A DNA stretch of 64,000 bases, from assembly GCF_014066305.1 (NCBI RefSeq), contig NW_023501036.1, forward strand, positions 1,065,501-1,129,500, read 5' to 3'. Each line of letters opens with the position of its first letter. Position 1 is the first letter of the stretch. The notes below the pieces were generated by a model, which was given only the letters and a program-made list of their open reading frames with translations, was not told where the DNA came from and ran no database searches. Source of the stretch: Letharia columbiana (lineage: Eukaryota > Ascomycota > Lecanoromycetes > Lecanorales > Parmeliaceae). Below, one piece after another: positions 40,901 to 54,200 of the stretch. A program made the position numbers and the translations under genes.

Positions 40901-41492
40901 CTTTAATCGTTTATTAAATAATATACGCTATTTTTATTAAGATTTAATAATAATTTAAATAACGCTTATAGTTATAAGAAAGATAAGAGGATTATAAAGA
41001 CTTTATTTATAACGACTAGCGTAAGATTTTAATTTTCTTTTATTATATTATAGAGTATTCGTAGTAATATTTATTTAAGCGCTTTTATATTTACTTTTAA
41101 TTATAATAATCTTTTATCTTCTTTAATTAAGATATATATCGATATTATTATAAATATATATTCTTTATATTTAACTTCGTAAGCTAGAATTCTTTTATTA
41201 CTCTCTTTATAAATAATATAATTTAAGTCTCTATCTTTCTATTACTTTATAGATTTAATATTTATAATAATAGCGACTTTATTCTTTTTAACTTAATAAA
41301 TTATAATAGCTATTTATAAAAATAATCTTTTATAATATTTTATAATTTTATTAAATAGATTTATCTCTTAAAATAGTAGAATATTAACTCTATAACTCTA
41401 TATTATATTATATATTTTTCTAAAATAATCTAGATTTAAAACTAAATAAATATTAAGTAAAATTATTTATATCTTATATATAGCTATAATTA
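34963..41492. other. Unassigned RIP-degraded DNA
   Basis: Mostly AT-rich relic sequence with two less-mutated patches: 34963-35290 (ACCGAATTTCACAAAATGGC, GAGTAATGTGATAGC) and about 37340-37620 (GAGGTTTAGCGACCCGTAC, GCTGAGATAGCCGCC). Long plus-strand translations around 38000-39900 read through stops look protein-like but match no family I can name. No terminal repeats found. X4 interrupts it at 41493. Confidence 0.4.
35178..35229 (+). repeat. 11-bp tandem repeat (A/G)TTAATAAATA
   Basis: About five imperfect units of AGTTAATAAAT/ATTAATAAATA. A looser TTAATAA-rich stretch also occurs near the 3' end of repeat R (54340-54380, 62500-62540), but the two are not clearly homologous. Confidence 0.6.
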
Positions 41493-42477
41493 TTAGTATA
41501 TATAAAAGAATAAGATAGAATTAAGCTTGAAAATCTTGAATTTATATATATAGCTAATTATTAATTTAAGTTCGCTACGCTCTTTAATTAGATCGGCTAA
41601 ATTAGCTCGATAATTCTTTTACACTTTTCTTATTAAAAATTTATATATAAAAGTTTTACACTTTAAAGTACTTAGCTTATAATATATATAGTTACTTTAT
41701 AATTTCTTAAATTATAAAACTCGCTTTACGCTTTCTAACGCTGTAAAAATTATAAAGTTTAGTTTACTATTAATAGATTAAATAGATATTCAAATATAAT
41801 AGTTATAGTAGTTATACCAGACGCGTTTAGAATCGAATAATAATTCTTTCACATTCTTTTATTATTCTACTTATTCTATTAATTCTATTAATTCTATTAA
41901 TTTCATTAATATAAATATAATCGTCTTCGATATTCCTCGCCTAATTAGAGCCTCTTACTAACGCCCCTAGATTACCTCTCGATAAATCTACTACTACTAG
42001 TAATCGAGATCGTAAGCGAGCTTAATAGCTATCTACTACTGCTTATAAACGCGTTGAAAGACCCTTAAAAAGAGTTCGATTTAAGTATATATACTTCTTT
42101 TACCCGCCTCTTAGAGGCTCTACTAATATTCTCAGATTACTTCTTAGCGAATTCGCTATTACTAATAATCGAGGCCATAAGCGAGTCTAATAGCTATCTA
42201 CTACTACTTATAAACGCGTTAAAAGACTCTTAAAAAGAGTTTAAACGAATATATTCTCTTCTATATACTTCTCTTAAATTAGCGATAGATAAATTAAACT
42301 AATATTTAAATATTATAGTTATATTAAACGCGTTTAGAATTAAATAATAATCCTTTCATCTATTTATATAACTATTCTTCTTTTATTATTCTATTAATTC
42401 TATTAATTCTATTAATTCTACTAATTTTATTAATATAAATATATTTATCCTCGATATTCTCGTACTTAATTAAATAA

Positions 42478-43790
42478 GAGAAGAATCTATAATAGACGAA
42501 TACGGAGAATACTACGAAGAATATTATAAAGATAGTTATTAGCAGCAGTAATATAATAGATCTACTCTCTATAATCTTATATTAATTCACTTAGTTAGTA
42601 TAAGAGAAGTTACTATAGTAAGCGAATATAAAGAATACTATAGAGAAATTAAGCGATAATAAGACTTTTAGCATTAAGAATAGACTTAGCTCTCTAAGAT
42701 TTCATATTATATACTCTCTATAATTTTATATTAAATTATTACTTAGTAAGCGAAGAATATTACTATAATTTAATTTATTATCTCTACTATATTAAGAAGT
42801 AAGAGAAGAAACTATAATAGATAAATGCGAAGAATACTACGGAGAAACTAAGCGGCAATAAGGCTATTATCGTTAAGAATACGACTTAGCTCTCTAAGAT
42901 CCTACATTATATACTCTCCACGGTTTTATATTAAATCATTACTTAGTAAGCGGAGAATACTACTGTAACTTAGCCTGTTATCCCCACTATATTAAGAAGT
43001 AAGAGAAGGGATTATAATAGGTAAATGCGGAGAATACTACGGAGAAACTAAGCGGTAATAAGGCCATTATCGTTAAGAACACGGCTCAGCTCTCCAAGAT
43101 CCCACGTTATATTAGTTATTTACTTAGTTAGCTACTTAGCTAGCTACTCAGTCTAATACTCTATAAGAGGAGGAGTAAGAGGAGGAACTATAATAGGTAA
43201 ATGCGGAGAATACTGCGGAGAAACTAAGCGGTAACAAGGCTACCATCGTCAAGAACACGGCTCAGCTCTTCAAGATCCCACGTCATATGCTCTCCACGGT
43301 TCCACATCAAATCATCACTCAGCAAGCGGAGAACACCACTGCAACTTGGCCTGTCATCCCCACTACATTGAGAAGTAAGAGGAGGGACTACAATAGGCAA
43401 ATGCGGAGAATACTACGGAGAAATCAAGCGGCAACAAGGCCACCATCGTCAAGAATACGGCTCAGCTCTTCAAGATCCCACGTTATATCAGTCATCCACT
43501 CAGTCAGCTACTCAGCTAGTTACTCAGTCTAATACTCTACAAGAGGAGGAGTAAGAGGAGGAACTACAATAGGCAAATGCGGAGAACACTGCGGAGAAAC
43601 CAAGTGGCAACAAGGCCACTATCGTCAAGAACACGGCTCAGCTCTCCAAGATCCCACGTCATATGCTCTCCACGGTTCCACATCAAATCATCACTCAGCA
43701 AGCGGAGAACACCACTGCAACTTGGCCGTTCCACATCAAATCATCACTCAGCAAGCGGAGAACACCACTACAACTTGGCCTGTCATCCCC
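42478..43790 (+). repeat. Alternating 176/200-bp tandem array inside X4
   Basis: Unit starts (GAGGAGGAAC or RIP forms) at 42478, 42803, 43003, 43179, 43379 and 43555 give spacings of 325, 200, 176, 200 and 176. The 200-bp unit carries the GCTCTCCACGGTTCCACATC half and the 176-bp unit the CACTCAGTCAGC half, so two module types alternate. A 53-bp internal duplication (43675 and 43728) extends the last unit. Mutation load falls from left to right across the array. Confidence 0.85.
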
Positions 43791-44099
43791 ACTGCATTAA
43801 TATGGTACATCACTGCAATAACGTCACAAGAGGAGGATCTACTATCACAGTCAATTGGGCCTCTACAGGAGGAACATCGGACGATACATATTTGGACGAA
43901 TTGAAACCGTCCGATGTCTACAGCTATTTCATTATTCGAAAGATTTCACTGCGGCAGGAGATATTGTGGGATTCACACCACTAATTAACACGTTGTCTCC
44001 ATTTCTTTCCGGTATTTCGATACTTCTTGCCATGAGGACGTGGCCTTTCTCTGTTTTTTATAGGCAATTATTACGGATCAATCCTCTACACTTAATACA

Positions 44100-44268
44100 C
44101 CTTCCTAATTAGGCCTTAGCGCGCCTCTCTCCGTACATATATATCTGTATGTAGGTCAAAAACGCACAGCAAGCGATCAGAGTTCGATTTGACTTAGGGC
44201 TAGGGCTAAAATTCGATTTGACTTAGAAAAATCCAACTCCATGAATTTAATTCATGGGCCTTTACTTG
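44100..44268 (+). repeat. Conserved X 3' terminal region with hairpin
   Basis: CCATGAATTTAATTCATGG (44239-44257) is a 19-nt palindrome, perfect except for its central base, followed by GCCTTTACTTG to the element end. Versions occur at 28939-29060 (inverted), 33640-33790, 34100-34288, 62383-62412, 63218-63251 and, degraded, 61069-61146. A hairpin about 10 nt from the 3' end is a Helitron hallmark, though the terminal tetranucleotide here is CTTG or CTCG rather than CTRR. Confidence 0.75.
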
Positions 44269-47200
44269 TAATATAATAAATCTATTCTTTATAAAAAAGA
44301 ACTTTATAATATTTATAGATTTTAATACTTATAATTCCTTATACTTAATTATTAAATACGCTTCTCTATAAATATTATATATCTTAATTAAATTTATTAG
44401 CTTAAATCTAATACTAAACGCTTTATTATATTTTAACTTTAATTATTTAATTATAAACTCGAAACTATATACTCTAAAGCTTTTCTTAAAAATAATTATA
44501 ATCTTATTATTTATAACGCCTCTAAACTTCTAATATTCTATTTAGAATTTTAGATCTTTAAAGTTCTTTATCTCTACTATCTATATAGCTAGAAGATAAA
44601 AATCTATAATATCTAGCGAACTCTTATTTATTATATATATTTAAGACTCTTTTATATAATATCTAATAATATATATAATCGCTAAATCGATATAGAAGTT
44701 TCGATTCTTAGCTTCTTCTACGATAATAGAAGAGTAATAATATATTATCTAATCTTTAATATTATAAAATTCTATAAATATTATATTTTTAAGCTCTATA
44801 ATTTTCTTTAATTTCTTTATAATTTATTTTAGAATTAATTTATTCTACTTTTTTTATAATTTAGATAACATTTTTAGATAAAGCTATCTACTATCTTTAA
44901 GGGCCGATATTACTAAAGCGATAATATTTCTCTCTTTCTTACTATAATAAATAAGTATTATCTTACTCTCTTATATTAATATATATAAAAATTATAATCT
45001 AGATTTAAACTTTAATTTAATATAACTCGATAGAGCTACTTCTTTCGATATCTCGCTTTTTACTATCGAAGATAAAGTATAAATTAAGCTTATCTTCTAT
45101 AGCTAAACCTTCTTTATCTTTTTCTTTATTAATAATTAGAGAGAGTTAAGAGTATTAACTCGCTCTTATTTAAAGATTAATATTTTAAATAATAAAGATA
45201 GAAAGACTATTTTTTCTATTAATTTATCGTAATCTTATAATTAATAGTTCTATTTATAGAATTTATAGAGCTAAAAAAAATCTTCTCCCCTTAGTCTTAA
45301 CTTCTCTACTATTCTCTATCTCTTTTTATATTATCTATCTTTCTTAACTCTTCTTTATTTCTTTCTCTTCTACTCCTTTAATATATATTAATTAATATTT
45401 TTTTTATTAGTAATCTATCTTTTTAGAGAGTTTAGATTAAGATATTTTTTACGATAAAAGAGAGAAGATTAATAAGACTTAATAGATATTAAGTTTACTT
45501 TACTATTAGATTATAATTTATTTAAAAATAAATTACGCCTTAATAATATACTTTTCTTTTATATTACTTCGTTATTTAGCTAATTATTAATAAATTATTT
45601 ATTAATTATTTTAAGTTATCGACTTAGAGAAAACTCTTTTATAATAATTTTAATAGAGTTAAATATTAATATTATAGCGTTATATTAATAATTAATATAA
45701 TATATTAGTTATCTATATTATATTTTAATTTAGATTTTTTAAAATATATCTTCTAACGAAACCTTTAGTCTTTAGATTTTAATTATTATCTCTTTTAGCT
45801 ACTTCGTCTTAATAGAAAAGTTTTTTATATTATAATATATATATATCTTAGAGAATAATATAATAATAGCGAAGTATTAAATAAAGCAGTTTATTAGAAT
45901 AATAAAAAGACTTTATCTATTATATAGTTATTTTATTTCTTTTAAGTATTTAATAGAGGTATAAAGGTACTTTATTAGAAAATAATTAAGAGCCTATAGC
46001 TAAATTCCTTAAATATTAAACTCTTAGAGTTATTACGTCAAGATATCACACATAAACTTAAGTATTACCAGCGAGACGTCGCTGCTAGCGCTCTTAGAAT
46101 ATATTATCATCGTCGGCGACATCTCTAAAAGGAGCGGAATTTCTTATAGAGAGCGTCTACTTAGTAAGTATTTATAAGTTTCATTATTTTATAACTTAGA
46201 TAAATATATTCTTTATTATCGAGATAAAAACCTTTAAAATAATAAATTATCTTTATTCTATATAAATTAAATATCGTAATCTCAACTTAAAAAGTAAAAT
46301 AATTTCTTCGCGAATTAATTATCGAGTTTTATTAAGTTATTTTATATATTTAATATATATAATATAATACTTCTTACTTTTAATATTAGAAAGTTCTATA
46401 ATATCTATAATTATAGATAATTTAAAATAGAAAGCGTTTAGAATAGAATTAATTTAAGAAGTATAAAAGTTCTTTACTATAATAATATACGCGAATATTC
46501 TAATTTATCTATATAAAAGCTAATATAAAAATACTTTATTTAAGCGAGTAAGTTCTTTTACTCTAATAGTAATAAAGTTACTAACTTTAAATATAATTCG
46601 ATATTTAGATTTTCTATATCTTAATAATTAATATTCTAATTTTATTCTAAACTCGTCTTTAGCGTAGTTAATATCTTAATATAATAAATTTAAAAAAAAA
46701 TAAGATATATCTATTTATAAAGCTTAACTTTTAATATTATTATAATCTAGTATTACGAGAATAAATTATATTTAACTTATTATAATTAATCTAATATACT
46801 TATTATAGTATTAGAGTAAATAAATTATTATATTTAAGATCGATAAATTAGAGTAATTAATTTAACTCTTTAATAAATTTTTTATTAAAATAATTTAAGA
46901 TAGTAGACTTCTTATATAATTTATCTTCTAAAATAATTAATTTTAACTTACTCTTTATATTCTTCTACTTTCTTTTAGAGAATAGTAGTAATTACTTAAG
47001 TAATATTAGATATTAAATATAAATTCTCTATAGCTCTATTATTAATCTTAATTTAAAATATTATATTAAATTAGTGAATATAAAGCGAAGCGTCTAATAA
47101 ATACTTTCTTTAAATAATAATATCTTAATAATATCGCGGTAGTTTATATATAGAATAGATATCTTAAAGTCTTTAGATATTCGAGTTAGCGGAGTATAAT

Positions 47201-50200
47201 TGTAGTTATTAAAATAATCTCTTATTAATACTTATCTTCTTTAGAGAAGATTATTAAATTATTCAAAGTTACGTACTTCTATATTACTTTAATAAAATAT
47301 AATTTAATATAAATATTTAGCTTATCTATAAAAGCTTAAAACGCTATTATTTTTTTTAATAATATTTCTTTTATAATAAAAAACTTTATAAGATTCTTAT
47401 ACTTCGAGCGCTTTATCTTCTATATCTTATAATTTTTAAATATATTAAGAATATCTAACTCGTCGTTAAATTCTTATTAAAATTCTATTAATATTATATC
47501 TCTAGATAAAATAAATCTCTTTTTATATTTAAACTTCGATAATATAGCGAAAGTAATATATTAAAATAATCTTTAAAATAATTTTCTTAATTAATATAAT
47601 AGAGTAGTTATATTATCTCTATCTTCGCTAATTATACTATAAATTAAAATAATAATATTACTCTTTATTATATAAGCGTAATATTATATAATAAAATCTA
47701 TAATATTATATTCTAAATTTAAAGAAATAATACTCTCTATAATCTTTAAGAAGAGCGATATTATTTATTTTAAATATAATTATATTCTTAGAAGTAATAA
47801 TATAATAATAGAGACTCTTATATATTTCTATATTTAATAGCTTTATAGATAATAAATAGAAGATTATAATCTATTTTAATCTAATAAAAAAAAAAATAGC
47901 GAAGTTTAATTATATAGACTTTGGCGTTTTTTATTATAAGAATAATCTTAATTAAAACTTATTAAGCTTACTTTACTATATTAGCAAATTTTAAATATAC
48001 TATATTAATTAAATTATTTTAAATAAAATTTAGAAAAAATAAGATTTTAATAAGAGAAATCTATTTTAAATTTATTTTTAATATCTTTAAGTAGTTAGTA
48101 GAATTAGATAATAACTTCGCTTTTAATCTTTTATATAGAATTCTTTAATAAAAGCGTTTATTAAGTCTAATATTAAATATTAAATTTAATTTATACTTTT
48201 TAGAAATTAGATATTTTATATAATCTCGATTTATTAGCGAAGAGCTAAATTCTATATTCTATATCTATTACTTTATATCTCTTAATAAACGCTATTATAT
48301 AAATATATATTATATACTTTACTTTATTAATCTTTATTAAAATTTCTTTATTTAATTTTATTATTTTAGATTTAATAACTTTAATAATATTTATAAACTC
48401 GCTTTTATAAGATCTTAGAGTAAGCGATAAGATATTAACTCTCCTCTTTTTTTGCGCTAATTTAATTTTATAATAATAATATATACTCTAAAAATTAATT
48501 TATATATATTTTAATATAATTTAAATATATTTATAAAAGTAAGAAGAGATATATTAATATAAGAAGACTTAAAGAAATTAAAAAGATAATATTAATTATA
48601 AATTAGAAGTTTTAATTTATCGTAATAAAAAGAGTAAAGTTATAAAGCGTTTATTAACTTAATCTAAATATTATAAATATTTTATATAATAAAGCGAGTC
48701 TTATAGATAGCTAGCTTTTTTATTTAATTTTATATTTAAACTCTTATAGCGATAATTATAATATATTCTTATTTTTAAAAAAATCGATTTAATTTTAGAT
48801 AATATAATAAAACTTATTTTTTAAGAGAAATAATTCTATAATTATAGATTATAAAGAAATTAAATAATCTAATTAATTTAATTTAAAATAAGATAAAAAG
48901 TAAAGAGAATTAATAATAAGCTTTATTATTTCTAAAGAGATTATTATCTTAATAAAATCTTTTCTAACTTTAAAAACTCTATTAAGATAAAATTTAATAT
49001 TTATTATAGCTAAATAATAGTAATTTAATTTTTTATAATAATAATAAATTAAATTAGATAAGAGAATTATAAAAGAGTTATTATAATTTTTAATATAATC
49101 TCTAAAATATACTTTTATTAATATTATTTATATTATAGAATAATAAAGTTCTATTAATTTATTTATAAAATAAGTTATTTTAATATATATCTTTATATAA
49201 AAATTAATAGATAATAGAATAATCTTAAAGAGATATAGAGAATTAAAGAAATATATATCTTTTTAATTAATATAAGAAATACTCTTAAAACTCTAAGTAG
49301 ATAGTTTTTAAAGTATTATAACTATCTCTTAATATTGTAATTTAATAAATAATAATTACGCTTTAATATATTTCTTAATAATAAAAATAGACTTTAATAG
49401 ATTTTTTAGAGTCTTTAAGTTTTTTAATAGATTAAATATCTTTAATAAGCTTTAATAGCTTTATCTACTTAGTTTAATTACTTAATATTATAATTTAAAA
49501 ATTATTATAAAGATTTTTAGCTTTATAAAAACTCTCTTATAAAGAATCTTCTTAAAAAGATTAATTATAGAAGAGTATTTTAATAGCGATAATATACTTA
49601 TAATCTATTTACGCGAATTACCCTTAAATACTAACTCGTTAAAATTATTCTTAAAATTATTCTTAAAGTCTTATATTAATATTTCTAAAGAAGTAAAAAT
49701 TAAAAACGAATTTAATAAAAGTAATAAAAAATCTTCTTTATTATTAGATTTATTTTCTTAATCTAATATAGTATTTAAGTTATTATTTAATATAGTATTC
49801 TTAATAATTTAATAGAGATTATTCGTTATAATAATAATATTCTTTTAAAATTAATAAATATTTAAAGTTAATTAATAAAGTAAAATATAATTTTATATAT
49901 TTATATTTATTTCGCTATTTATAATACTTTTTAGCGCCTTAAAATATTTATTAATATTATCTTTTTTAAGATATTTTAAAAATATAATTTTATTTAAACT
50001 CTTTTACTCTATCTAAATCTTCTCTTCTATTATTATTTTCTATTATTTTCTAATATAATTATCTTAAAAGATAATAGATCTAAAATTAAAATATTAAAGA
50101 TCTAGCGCTTATATATTATTATCTCGCTATATATTTATTAATTATAAAAGATATATATTATATAATATCGCGAGTTATATTAAGATATTTAAAGTAAATT

Positions 50201-51299
50201 AATTTAATAAATTAAGATTCTAATAGATTAAGAATTATAGAATAAATAAATATTAGAAATAAATAATAGCTATAAATTTAAAAAAGCGATTAATAATACG
50301 CTATCTTTATAAGAAAACAAAGAAATAGAAAAAAGTTTTAAGGAAATAGGCGGATATAGAAGATATTTTAAAGATAATTAATTATACTATAATAGATATT
50401 TAAGCTTATTATCTTAATTAAATAATAGCTTTTTTTTTAGAATATTATTATTACTTAATTAGTTAAATTCTTATTAATACTATTATTAAGAGAAATAAAG
50501 AGATTATCTATCTATTTAATATTAATTATTTCTTTTTATAAAACTTAATTCTATTATTTATAAAATAATACTATTATTATTAATACTTCGCTATATTATA
50601 TAAATATATTTATTAATTCTTTAAATTATTATCTAGCTTTAGATATTATATAATTAAATTTTCTAAATAACTTAAATATTTTAATTAGCTTATTCTAATA
50701 TTTATTAATAAATCTTTTTAAATCTTCTTTAATTATATAGATATCTTATTATTATAAAGATAATTAATTTTAAAACTTAAAAATTAAATTTAGAATCTCG
50801 CTCTCGCGCTATAAAAAGCTCTTTATAAAAAGAATAAATATTTAAATCTAATTTTTAAAATATTAGATAATTCTATAAAATATTCTAAATTAAAATATAG
50901 CGATATTTAATTTATATAGAGTATAGAATAATATTATTAACGAAGAAAAGATAGCTAATTTTTTAATATTTTCGAGATACTAAAATCGCTAAGTTCGCTT
51001 CTTTAATAATTATTATTATAGAAAATCTATAGCTCGAAAATTAATTTATTTATATTATTTATTATTCTTTATAATCTTCTACTTTTTTTATTCTTTTTAT
51101 TTATTCTAATAATAATAATAGTTATTCTTTTATTTATTATAATATATAATAAGTTTTTTAAAATATCTAATTTAAAATAAATTAAGAGAATAAGTATATA
51201 ATTTTAATCTATTTCTATAAGCCTCTTCGCCTAAATTTATATTAGAGAAAACTTTAAAAAAAAAAAGTAATCCTCTTAGCCCGCTAATATAAAGAAGTT
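44269..51299. other. Unassigned RIP-degraded DNA
   Basis: Seven kilobases of AT-rich relic sequence without recognisable domains or terminal repeats. The left part presumably continues the DNA interrupted by X4. One less-mutated patch lies at 45985-46150. Nothing else is supportable. Confidence 0.4.
45985..46150. other. GC-richer island
   Basis: Contains CATAAACTTAAGTATTACCAG, GAGACGTCGCTGCTAGCGCT and TCATCGTCGGCGACATCTCT, which keep CpA and TpG steps lost elsewhere. No second copy is present in the window. It could be an element terminus or formerly unique DNA. Confidence 0.35.
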
Positions 51300-54200
51300 T
51301 AAAATATATAAACTCTTTAAGATAGAGTTAAATTATTAAGAAATTATTATATTAAGTAATATAGAAGAAAGTAAGAATAGAAATAAAAGATTTAATAAGT
51401 CAAAGTCTATAAAGAATAAATAAAAAGTAAATTTTCTTTTTCTAAAATATTAATATTTTTAATATATAATATTTAGAGTAATAATACTCTAGAAGGAAAT
51501 AAAGTAGATAAAGAGCTTAATAATATTATATATATTAAAAGAAATTCTTAAAAAGAGTATTAAATAGATATTTAGAATATTTAAGTCGAAGTTTAAGTAA
51601 GATAATATATTATCTATATTTAAGATTAATAGCTTATTACACTTTATTAATAATATTTAAATTAAATTTAATAAGCTTTTATATAACTATCGAGTTATAT
51701 ATCTTATATATTTTAATTTAAATAAAATTATATATATTATTAGATTTATTTAAAAAGATAATATTAAGTAATATAATTAAAAATAAATTAAGAGTAAATA
51801 TTATCTTAATTAAAATAATATAAATTAAAAAACTTAATTTATTTTAAATATAATTATAAATATAATTTATCTTAATATTATCTTTATAATTTATTTATTA
51901 ACTAACTTTTATATATAGATTAAGATTATAGACTTTTTAAAAAAGAATATAATAGATATCTTAGCTATTATCGTAGAATCTAAAACTTTAATATATTAAT
52001 TTATAAATAAATACTCGCCTAATTCTTTTATCTAGGTTTTTAACTTTTTTAATAATATTATTAATATATCTAAATTAGATAAAATAAATAAAGAATAATA
52101 CTTCTACTTTAAAAGTAGATTAAATCTAAATACTTATTTTTAATACTTTAATATTAATCTTTTAATAAAATATTTAATTAATCTTTAATATTAGAGTTAA
52201 GCTATATATAAATTAATTTTAAAATAAAAATAAATATATTAAATCTTCTTATTCTTATTATAATCTACTTCTTTAAATAAATAAAATAAACTCTTTATCG
52301 AAGTATAATAGCTATTAAGATAAGAATCTTATTATAATAAAGAGTAAGTAATAATATAATAATAAAGTAAAGAATAAATTAGACTTCTTAAATAACGATC
52401 TAGACTATTACTTTAAAAGAATATTATTATTATCTCTTCGATATATTAAAAATTTTAATAATATCTTTATTAAAGAAAAGTAGATTATACGCTAAATATC
52501 TATCGCTATTTAAGATCTATATTTTATTATCTCTATATATACTTATCTATCTAAACTTATAATTTACTATCTATCTCTACTTTATATATATTATATCTTT
52601 AAAAAAATATAATTTATTAAATTATTTAAGAGTTTATAATAAATAAAGAATTAAAATTAATATCTATTTTTATAATAATAATATCTTAAAATATAATAAA
52701 TAAATTATATTTTATAATTTAAGTAGAATATAATATTAAAATAGCTTTTATACTTTTAAGATATTTATTTAATATATATATATTAAGTAATTTATAATAG
52801 TAAAATAATAAAGAAAGAGTATTTTTTTAGACTTTCTCGAAGAGTTATAGTATTTCTTATATATATAATTACTTTAATATTTTAGCTATATCTTTACTAT
52901 AGAATAAATAAAATTAAGATTTATTATAAAATATTAATAAGATTAATTTTAAATTCTAAAGAATAATTATTAAATAATATTAAGTATAAATAGAAATATA
53001 TAAATTTAATATAAGATAATAGCGATAAAATAAGTTATTTATTTACTTCGTTTTATTATATACTATTATAATTTTCTTTAAATTCTACTCTATTATATAA
53101 AAATCTAAATTAATAAAATAAGATTTAAAGTCTTATAACTTTTTAATTATTTTTAATTTTAACTCTATACTATATAGACTATTTAAACTTTATAAATTTT
53201 ATAATATTTTTATATTAATTAAATAGTAAGTAATATAATATATTAGATATTATATATATTAATTTAAAATAATATTTTTTATTTTAGATTCTAGCGCTAA
53301 TATTAATAAGCTTTATTACTTATTTAATAAACTAGCTAATTATACTATAAAGCGCTTTTTTAAAAATATAAATATTATAATAATTAATATATTTATTAAT
53401 AGTATATTTATTTATCTATCTATTATTTCTAATTTTTTAAAATTATAAGATTAAATAACTAATTTATAATATAATAATAACTTTAATTTCTTAAAGAATA
53501 TTATCTCTTCGCTTTATATCTTAATTTTTATTTAAAATAATATAAAGCTCTAATAATATTATTTAGAATAGAGTATATAAGATTAAGTTTATCTTATATA
53601 AGAAGAAGATATAGATATTAATATTAAGAAATAAGATTATAAAGTTAAAAAGAGAGAGAATAAAGTAATAAATTTTAATAAAGAGTAAGTATAATAATAT
53701 TTAGATAAGTTATAAACTAATTAATACTAATATTTTAAATATATTAGAGATAAAGCTAATTATATTATAGGCGGGATTCTTAATTAAATTTTAAAGATAT
53801 CTTTAGAATTAGATTACATCGTTTATATAGCCTTTTTAAAATAAGATAATACTACTAGAATTATAAAATAGATACTTTATATTAACTATAATAAGAGGTT
53901 AAATAATAATTATAATAGCTAATATAGCTATCTAATAAGAAGATAGCGTAAGAACGTCTTTAATAAATCTATTCTCTAATATCTTTAGATATAAAGAAGA
54001 ATTAAAGAAGACCTAATATACAGAGAATAATTAATATATCTTTATCGCTAAACTTAATAGATAAATATTCTATTAATAGAATTTTATTCTTATATCTATA
54101 AGTCCTATATTATTGATATATTTATATTTTTTAATCTTATTTAAGGCCTAGAAAAATTATAATATCTCATTATTATCGTTTAAGCTATTTTTTAGCTTAA

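Larger units (their letters stand above)
41493..44268 (+). mobile_element. X element 4, full-length reference copy (2.78 kb)
   Basis: Starts TTAGTATATATAAAAG (41493) and ends GGCCTTTACTTG (44268). The base before is A (41492) and the base after is T (44269), with no direct repeat of the flanks. Order inside: conserved 5' ~430 bp, two ~165-bp repeats with the AAACGCGTT motif (42048, 42213), the 176/200-bp array (42478-43790), a unique 3' part (43800-44100), then the terminal region with GACTTAGGGCTAGGGC and the palindrome at 44239-44257. The right half is nearly free of RIP; the left half is heavily mutated. No transposase or Rep/helicase domain is seen, so it is non-autonomous if it is a transposon. 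Confidence 0.75.

Noticed and set aside
42478..43790. CRISPR array
   Set aside because: Units of 176-200 bp repeat as a whole, without short repeats separated by unique spacers.
43287..44112. Series of overlapping plus-strand frames of 60-135 codons
   Set aside because: Same array in X4; frames overlap one another, and the longest stays open mainly because this part has little RIP damage. A captured gene fragment is possible, but no intact gene.
41493..44268. X as an LTR or TIR element
   Set aside because: Its two ends are neither direct nor inverted repeats of each other, and the flanks show no target duplication at X2, X4, X5 or X6.
48230..48560. Apparent similarity to 2100-2480
   Set aside because: Matches are limited to runs of A/T words and could be chance at this composition; no extended collinear block.
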